Of a DNA stretch of 64,000 nt, positions 56,692-64,000 are shown piece by piece. The translations under genes were made by a program, and so were the position numbers. How positions within the stretch are numbered: position 1 is the stretch's first letter; every line of letters begins with the position of its first letter. The DNA is from Astragalus membranaceus (taxonomy: Eukaryota; Streptophyta; Magnoliopsida; Fabales; Fabaceae). The stretch covers positions 66,384,834-66,448,833 of the forward strand of contig CM076849.1 in the NCBI GenBank assembly GCA_039519185.1. Direction: 5' to 3'. Under the pieces are notes generated by a model. The model was not told where the DNA came from and ran no database searches. It worked only from the letters and a program-made list of their open reading frames with translations.

Positions 56692-59600
56692 TCAAGCCTT
56701 AGTTTTCTCCTTGTAGATGGCTGAATTCTGATAGGCAAAGTGCTTAATCTCTTCAAGCTCATTCAGTTGTAATAGCCTAGCTGCCCCTGCCCTGTCAAGG
56801 TCAAAACTGAGCTTTTTGATGGCCCAATGTGCTTTGTGTTGCAATTCAATAGGGAGGTGGCAAGCTTTGCCATACACCAGTCTGTAAGGAGACATTCCCA
56901 ATGGTGTTTTGAATGCTATCCTATAAGCCCATAAGGCATCATCCAAATGTAGTGACCACTCCTTCCTTGTCGGACCCACCATCTTCTCAAGCATTCTCTT
57001 GATTTCTCTGTTAGACAATTCTGCTTGACCACTTGTTTGAGGGTGGTAGGAAGTAGCAATTTCCATACTTTGCCAAGAGAGTGTCAATTAGCTTGTTGCA
57101 AAAATGAGAACCCTCATCACTGATGATAGCTCTTGGAGTTCCAAATCTGGTGAAAATGTTCTTTTGAAGAAATTTTCCCACTGACTTGGCATCATTGTTG
57201 GGCAAAGCAACAACTTCCACCCACTTGGATACATAATCAACTGCCACGAGGAGATTGCCATGAGAAGGAGGGAAAGGTCCCATGAAATCCATTCCCCAAA
57301 CATCAGAGTTCAATCTCTAAGATGTTGGTTAAAGGCATCTCATGCTTGTTAGAAATGTTTCCCGTCCTTTGGCATCTATCACATTGTTTAACCATCTCCT
57401 GAGCATCTTTGAATAATGTAGGCCAATAATACCCTGATTGTAACACCTTTGCAGCTATTCTGGTTCCTCCAAAGTGCCCACCACAAGGGGCAGCATGACA
57501 ATGTTGTAGCACTTGGTGTTGTTCTTCTTCTGCAAGGTATTGCCTCATCAATTGGTCTTGGCACTTCTTATAAAGGAAAGGGTCGTCCCAATAATACTGA
57601 TTCACTGTATGGAAGAACCTTTTTTTCTACCGATAATTCATATCTGCAGGCACCACCTTACTCACCAGAAAGTTCACAATGTCTACAAACCAAGGTGTGG
57701 TAGCCTCGGACGCTATAGCACTTGGTGTGGTAGCATCAGCTGCTACAGCACCTGATGCTGTGACAGTTACTGCTAGCAACTTTTCATCTGGAAAATATTC
57801 TTTGATTTCTCCACCTGTTGTACCTGCATTCTCTCCTTCATGTCTAGACAAATGGCCAGCAACTTGGTTCTCCACCCCCTTTTATCACGTATTTCCAAAT
57901 CAAATTCTTGTAGGAGGAGAACCCATCTAATTAGCCTTGGCTTTGCATCTTTTTTGGAGATCAAATAGTTGATGGCAAAGTGGTCTGTGAAAACAATTAC
58001 TTTTGTGCCAACCAAGTATGATCTAAACTTGTCAAATGCAAGACAATAGCTAATAGTTCTTTTTCAGTGACTGTATAATTTAATTGAGCTTCAACAAGTG
58101 TTTTACTTGCATAAGAAATTGAATGAAAAACTTTATCATACCTTTACTCCAATGACTGGTGCAGTCACTAAAGCCTTCTTCAATTTTTGAAAGGCTTCTA
58201 GGCATGATTCATCAAAGATAAAGGTTGTGTCATGCTGTAGCAGCTGACACAGTGGCTTTGAGATTTTATAAAAATCTTTGATGAATCTCTTATAGAATCC
58301 AGCATGACCAAGAAAGCTTCTGACACCTTTAACACTGGTGGGAGGAGGTAGTTTCTCAATAACTTCAATTTTTGCTTTATCCACCTTCAATCCCTTTTTG
58401 GAAATTCTGTGCCCAAAAACAATTCCCTCTTGAACCATGAAGTGGCATTTTTCCCAATTGAGCACTAGGTTAGTTTCTTCACATCTAATCAGAATTTCCT
58501 CCAAATTGGTCAAACATAGCTGAAATGTCTCCCCAAACACAGAGAAGTCATCAATAAAAACTTCCATGGACTTTTTAATGAAATCTGAGAAGATTGCCAT
58601 CATACATCTCTGGAAAGTTGCAGGGGCATTACACAGTCCAATTGGCATTCTTCTGAAAGCAAAGGCCATAGGGACATGTGAATGCTGTCTTTTGTTGATC
58701 TTCATGAACTATTACTATTTGATTGTAGCCAGAGTAGCCATCTAAAAAGCAATATAATTCCTTCCATGCAAGCCTATCCAACATTTGGTCAATGAAAGGG
58801 AGAGGAAAGTGAGCCTTCTTGGTAGACTTATTGAGTTTTATGTAGTCCATGCAGATCCTCCACCCTGTAACTGCTCTTGTTGGTATCAATTCATTCTTGT
58901 CATTGGTAATCACTATCACACCCCCTTCTTTGGAACACATTGCACGGGAGTTACCCATGCACTATCCGAAATAGGGTAGACAATGCCTGCATCTAGCCAC
59001 TTGATAATTTCTTTCTTCACCACCTCTTTCATGATTGGATTAAGTCTTATCTGCCCTTCAATACTGTTCTTGGAATTCTCATCCAAGACAATTTTGTGCA
59101 TGCAGACAGTTCGACTAATCCCTTGAATGTCTGACATTTGCCACCCAATTGCCTTCTTATGCCTTTTTAGGGTAGCAATGAGATCATGTTCTTGCCCTTT
59201 TGAGAGGTCAGAAGCAATTATCACAGGTAAGGTGTCGTTTTCCCCTAAATAGGCATACTTTAGATGCTTGGGTAACTCCTTAAGCTCTAGTGTAGGTGGT
59301 TCTTCAATGGAAGGGACATTTTTCTTTAGGTTTGAGTTTTCTTGCTCAAGTGACTCATATATTCTGGCCCAAACCTCTTTCACTGTCATCTCTTCTTGTA
59401 TTGCTCCTTCTTCTACAAGTTCATGCTTTTCATTGTTGTCCAAAATCTTTCCCAAGTGGTCATTACTTTTATGGAAAAAAATTTGAACCACTTGGTCAAG
59501 AGAGACCACAAATGAGCATTCTTCTGTATTTGCTTTAGGATACTTCAAAGCATTCAGTACATTGAACTTGACTTCTTGATCATTGACCCTCATGGTCAAT

Positions 59601-60355
59601 TCTCCTCTCTACACATCAATCAATGTCTTTCCAGTAGCTAGGAATGGTCTTCCTAAGATGATAGGCACCGCCTTATCTGCATCAAAATCAAGAATAACAA
59701 AATCCACAGGGAAAACAAATTTGTCAACTTTGATTAGCACATCCTCTAGTATCCCTTCAGCATAGGCAAGAGTCCTATCAGCTAACTGAAGAGTAACAGA
59801 GGTAGGTCTGGCAATTCCTATACCTAGTTGTGTATATATGGACTTAGGCATCAAGTTAATACTTGCTCCTAATTCACATAAAGCACGGCCAGAGTAGAAA
59901 TCTCCAATGGAACAAGGTATTGTGAAACTGCCAGGATCCTTTAGTTTCCTTGGGAGTTTGTTTTGCATGATCATGCTACATTCCCCAGTCATTGCTACTG
60001 TTTCAAATTCCCCTAGTCTCCTTCTTTTGGTGAGGACATCCTTCATAAACTTGGCATAATTTGGCATTTGTTGAAGAGCCTCCACCAAGGGAACATAGAT
60101 ATGCAATTGTTTCAGCACCTCTAGAAATATGTTGAATTGCTTGTCCTCATATGCCTTCTTTAACCTTTGTGAGTAAGGAGGATCAGGATATTCTGGAACA
60201 AACTTAGGTGATGGAATGGGTGCAACATCAGATGCTATAGCTTCAGATGCTATAACGTCTGAGGAATTTTTTTCTTTTTCAATTTTTTTAATTTTTTGCA
60301 TTTTCTTTTCTTCCATCACCTGAAACAGTTGATGGCCCTTGCAAATCTTTCCCAC
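56692..60355 (-). pseudogene. pol: Athila pol, full domain order, decayed
   Basis: Read from 60355: linker QQMPNYAKFM, protease with CELGASINLMP (the usual D is E), a stop at 59606 where the plus-strand copy has Q, then RT entry PISDSAWVTPVQCVPKK. RT continues after a frameshift near 58925 (LDGYSGYNQI) and another near 58670 (FIDDFSVFG with both aspartates). RNase H (FTDHFAINYLISKKDA) is at 57773-58130. Integrase zinc-binding HCHAAPCGGHFGG...CDRCQR is at 57360-57605, and core blocks ISDEGSHF and YHPQTSGQAELSNRE are split by a frameshift near 57065. At least five lesions make it non-functional. Confidence 0.9.
57690..57775 (-). repeat. Element motif in the RNase H-integrase linker
   Basis: The DNA reads GACGCTATAGCAC, GCAGCTGCTACAGCACC and GATGCTGTGAC-type units in a row. 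They translate on the minus strand as an alanine/threonine-rich linker (AADATTPSAIASEATTP). Confidence 0.7.
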
Positions 60356-61398
60356 TTCTTAACGAAATAGCCTTAAGTTGCTCATTTCCACGTGAGGTAG
60401 AAGCTTCTGTAGTGGAGGGCAATGCCCCACTAGCTCTTTGGGTGAGAGCAGAGGCCATCTGCCCAACTTGGGTCTCCAAATTCTTTATAGAAGCCTCATG
60501 AGTTTGCAAAGTTGTCTAACAATCACTCATGAAGGCTTTTAACAGAGTTTCCATGGAGTTATTCGTAGCTACCTTGATGGTTCTGAGCTGGAAATCCTGG
60601 TGGCACAGCAGGTGCATTTGGGGTTGTTGCTACAACATTGTTACCACCCCATCTGAAGTTAGGGTGATTTTTCCAGCCAGGATTATAAGTATTTGAATAG
60701 GGGTTATTGTTTTTGTTGAATCCCATATAGTTTACAGAGATAGGATTGCCTGGACATTCTCCATACAAGTGCTCTCCTCCACAATATACACAACTAGTTG
60801 AACCTGAAGGGGCTTGTTCAATGGCAGCCACAGTTGGTTCAACTGCTGCTGTAGCGTTGGAGGTATTCATGTTTTTAATCATGTAGGTGAGAGAGGCCAC
60901 TTGTGCTGATAGAGCTGAAAATTCACTGATTTCATGGACCCCAGCTACATTCTTCTGTGGAGTTAGCCTTTCTGTTGGCCATTGGTAACTGTTGGTTGCA
61001 ATGTTGTCTATCAATTCACAAGCTTCATTATAAGAGGTCTTCAGTAACACACCCCCAAAAGAATCATCAAGCATAACTCTGGTATGTGGGTCCAATCCAT
61101 TATAGAAGGTTTACATTTGAATGATCATTGGTATACCATGATGTGGACATTTTTCCCATGCTTCAAATAGTGATTCAGATTCTTTTTGTTTGAATGTAGT
61201 AACTTCATTTCTCATTCTTATATTTTTACTAGGTGGAAAATATTTTGCCAAGAATTTTTCAGCCATTTCCAGCCAGAATTTGACCTACCACCGTGTTCAG
61301 ACATTGTAGGTCTAAGTTGCTGTAATATCTGAAGTCGTCTCAGTATCCTAAATCTCCTTTCTGGTTCGGGATCCAACTCAAATTCTGGTGGTTGGGAC
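60288..61398 (-). pseudogene. gag: Athila gag (minus copy), N-terminal junction deleted
   Basis: Reading from 61398: EFELDPEPERRFR, the same start as the plus-strand gag, then frame-broken gag domain, YNEACELIDNIATNSYQWPTE, zinc knuckle CVYCGGEHLYGEC, and a short coiled region with KNLETQVGQMASAL. Primer site and leader are missing: gag codons directly join LTR interior at 61399. The segment WPTE is continuous here, proving that the LTR at 29722 is an insertion. Confidence 0.8.
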
Positions 61399-61614
61399 CC
61401 GGGCAACAAGTTTATGGGCATAAAAATAAAGATGTTGTAAGAAAATAGTAAGAAAGTTCAAGAGTTTGATAAAATGAGTTGGACCGCTCTATGCTAAGTA
61501 AATCCTTTTAAGTAAAGTGCTATAACATCGGACGCTATAACGCTAAGTGCTGTAGCATATGATGTTGTGCTTTTCAGTCACTGACGCCAGAGTTTCGTTA
61601 CAAGACTCTTATGT

Positions 61615-61889
61615 CTAAGTTTTAAATAAGTTCACCCCTATATAATAAAGAACCCACAGTTTCACCTTATGCTCTTCTATGTCTAGGAATAAGCAAAGGT
61701 TGTTTAAATGTTTTTAAACAACATTTCATTCATATCAACCTTTGAGTTAGAATGGTAGACCATGTATGTATCTACGAATGTACCCATTTCAGTTGGCCAA
61801 TCCCAAAATAATTTTGAAAGCATTAAAGCCCAAAGATTGAAACGCAAACATCACAATATTATATTAACAATACTAAAAATTCATTACAA
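61615..61889. repeat. 275-bp direct repeat, left copy
   Basis: It matches 63100-63374 with a handful of differences, starting CTAAGTTTTAAATAAG and ending ATTCATTACAA. Both are Athila LTR sequence. Confidence 0.9.
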
Positions 61890-63099
61890 CTGAAATATCT
61901 AACATATTAGTAACTTACTACTAAAATATCTAATAATAAATAAATTTCTGTAGCATAAATTATACCAAATATACAGCATAAATTATACCAACTGAAATAT
62001 AATAAATATATATATATATATATATAGCATAAATTTATATAATATCGATTAACAAATAAATTTATATAGCATAAACTTGACTTATATAGCATAAATTTAC
62101 ATAATTTTGCTTATATAGCATAAATTTAGATCTAATAACAAATATATTTTTCTAATAGCATAAATTATACCAAATAAAACTAATTTTTTTTATAAACATA
62201 TTACTAACATGTTACACAAATAATTTTAATTAACAAATGTAACTAACATATTATTAACATGTTACTAAAACATCTAATAACAAATAACTTAATAACTAAC
62301 CAGAAGTGAAGAGGAGTCTCTGGCTTGATGCTAATTTCGGACCGCCTCCCTCCAACGAAAATCTCTTGAAGCTCTAACTCAATCCTAAACAAATAAAGTC
62401 AGACATGTTAAATTAAATAAATCATATATGTTATTAAATAAAACTTAAATAAAACATATAACTAATAAGTATTTAAAACATACCGTCAAAAATTTGCAAA
62501 AATGGGAGAAGAGTAGCGAAATTTCGGAATGGATGATCATGAGAGAAGATGGGAGAAGAGGGAATGAGAGTATGGAAGAAGAGGGAATGAGAGGAGAGAA
62601 AATGGGAGAAGATGAATGGAAATTCGGAATGGGAAGATGAGGGAATGGGGTTGAATTTATACATTCAAGAGAGAATTGAAATCAGCCACAAAATGGCGTT
62701 CCCAGCGAAAGTTTAAATTTCGAAATTCCCCCACAAATTTTAAAACTGCCGAAAGCGAACATTATCGGCGAAAAACTCGAATTTTGAAATTCCCGCTCAC
62801 ATTCGAAATCCACTGGAAAAGGCATATTACCGGTGGAAATTTAATAGTCCCAACGGCTTGACTGTACCGGTGGAAATTTAATGCTCCTTTCCGGCGGATA
62901 TTTATTGGTCCCAATGGCTTCACATTACCGGCGGATATTTAAGACTTACCGGTGGATCTCGAAAATCAAAAAATTCCACCCAAATTTTAAAATCCTCGAG
63001 AAAGGTATGTTACCGGCGGATATTGTTTTACCGGCGCAACAAGAATCCGCCGCAAAGTCACCGTAGCTCTAAATAAGTCACCGTAGCTCTAAATAAGTT
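61890..63099 (-). mobile_element. CACTA-like 5' fragment between direct repeats
   Basis: 1.2 kb not found in the other Athila LTR. On the minus strand it reads as a DNA-transposon 5' end: subterminal repeats (62700-63060), then TATAAATTCAACCCC (TATA box, 62654-62661), a C/T-rich leader, a splice donor GTATGTTTTAAA near 62484 and a short exon (about 62303-62388) bounded by GGTTAGTTATT. The rest is AT-rich with seven TATAGCATAAATTTA-like words (61950-62170). No transposase coding and no CACTA terminus remain. Confidence 0.5.
62700..63055 (-). repeat. Subterminal array of TTACCGGCGGATATT
   Basis: About ten copies of (T)TACCGGYGGAWATTT or diverged forms (TCCGGCGGATATTT, TTATCGGCGAAAA, AATCCGCCGCAA) at 30-50 bp spacing. 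Such arrays bind transposase in CACTA elements; the assignment by type is inference. Confidence 0.6.
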
Positions 63100-63374
63100 C
63101 TAAGTTCTAAATAAGTTCACCCCTATATAATAACGAACCCACAGTTTCACCTTATGCTCTCCTATGTCTAGGAATAAGCAAAGGTTGTTTAAATGTCTTT
63201 AAATAACATTTCATTCATATCAACCTTTGAGTTAGAATGGTAGACCATGTATGTATCTACGAGTGTACCCATTTCAGTTGGCCAATCCCAAAATAAGTTT
63301 GAAAGCATTAAAGCCCAAAGATTGAAACGCAAACATCACAATATTATATTAACAATACTAAAAATTCATTACAA
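63100..63374. repeat. 275-bp direct repeat, right copy
   Basis: Same length as the left copy. It is preceded by two perfect tandem copies of a 20-bp unit, GTCACCGTAGCTCTAAATAA (63057-63076, 63077-63096), and a short GTTCTAA stutter. Confidence 0.9.
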
Positions 63375-64000
63375 AGTTCCAAGAAATCCAACTACTAAGT
63401 GTTTAGCTCATGGTGAACATCATCAACACAATACAAACCAAAATGTTCATATTACCGAAAATGAAAAGAGGAGACACGGTTGCAAAAGATACACTATGTG
63501 GACTCCTTCTCCTGAGACGGGTAGATAACGCTATAGCACAGCTACACAACGTATAAAATGGTGAATCTTCACTTGCAAAATAAAAGCTTGAATGGAGGAT
63601 CAATGGAGGAAAGTGTGTCAAGTTATTCTCTCCAAAAACTCTCCAAGTCTTCAAATGTGTGAAGTGTGGGGGAGGAGTGAGATATATGTCTTTCTTTTCT
63701 TCCAAAAAGTAGCTTACCAAAAGGTGGACAAGACATTCCCCACCAACCAAAAGTACTCTTCCAATAGCAAGTGGGCAAGTGTTCACGCCAGCCAATAGTT
63801 GGCAGCCGTGCCAGTTCTAGGTACAGAGACGTGGGGTGCTGATTTGACATAAAGAGAGACAGAGGCAGCCTCAGTTGGCCCACCGTGAGCTGGCGCTATA
63901 GCGCTTAACACTGCAACACTAACAAAAGACATTAAAATATTTACAAAGGCACAAATTGTGCCAAATGATAACAAATTTGTTCCTAACCATTCTTTCCTTT

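Larger units (their letters stand above)
61399..64000 (-). mobile_element. Athila (minus) 5' LTR, interrupted, runs off the window
   Basis: It begins at AACAAGTTTATGGGCATAAA, equivalent to 42688 of the 3' LTR, so about 150 bp of LTR end plus the primer site are deleted. Alignment with 42690-43480 continues through the window end, broken by 61890-63099 and by extra sequence around 63375-63530. The motif appears as GTGCTATAACATCGGACGC (61519) and GATAACGCTATAGCACAGC (63526). Confidence 0.75.

Noticed and set aside
1..64000. Host genes, tRNA, rRNA or small nucleolar RNA genes
   Set aside because: No conserved non-transposon protein motif, tRNA cloverleaf or rRNA core was seen. The TGGTATCAGAGC and TGGCACCGTTGCC words are primer sites beside LTRs, not tRNA genes.

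Overview
This is a gene-poor, repeat-saturated stretch of a dicot plant nuclear genome, most likely a legume. The legume call is inferred from TAT/Ogre-like LTRs with the ACGTAGGAGCG box, SIRE-type copia LTRs rich in AATCGATT, Athila elements with a tRNA-Asp-type primer site, and Tekay-type chromoviruses with LTRs over 2 kb. I found no convincing host gene, tRNA, rRNA or CRISPR. Almost everything is a transposable element, and the elements are nested in one another. Boundaries rest on LTR ends and target-site duplications (TSDs) read directly from the sequence.

Left third (1-17675): a TAT/Ogre-like element (3' untranslated region, then a long LTR ending at 13041) carries a Tekay-type solo LTR (429-3404). 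It abuts a 5'-truncated Tekay-type LTR (13042-14291), which lies beside a minus-strand LTR remnant (14292-17675), itself hit by a further solo LTR (15097-17459, TSD CTAAT). The TAT LTR contains arrays of stem-loops whose stems change sequence but keep pairing.

Middle (17676-42533): AT-rich unassigned DNA; a decayed hAT transposon (19498-22140); the end of a TAT pol gene (22148-23327); a SIRE-like copia 5' LTR plus gag (23454-26928); a truncated hAT-like short element; and an Athila element (27517-36419) that kept gag, protease and the pol tail but lost RT, RNase H and integrase, and that carries a solo LTR inside gag (29722-31180, TSD CCTAC). Then comes an antisense plant-mobile-domain pseudogene with its own TATA box, followed by the PPT and 3' LTR of the TAT element. 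That LTR is split by another solo LTR (38427-41135, TSD AGGGA). A LINE RT fragment follows.

Right third (42534-64000): a minus-strand Athila with decayed but complete gag-pol domain order. Its 3' LTR contains a complete Tekay chromovirus (43492-52308, TSD ATATT) with an uninterrupted 1465-codon polyprotein and nearly identical LTRs, the youngest and only potentially active element here. Its pol tail contains a solo LTR (54073-56498, TSD CCATT). Its 5' LTR, running off the window, holds a CACTA-like segment flanked by 275-bp direct repeats.

The most unusual signals are structural: covarying hairpin arrays in TAT LTRs, GC-rich hairpins of different sequence at the same place in several Tekay-type LTRs, element-specific short motifs scattered through both coding and noncoding parts of each Athila element, and clear scars of templated DNA repair.
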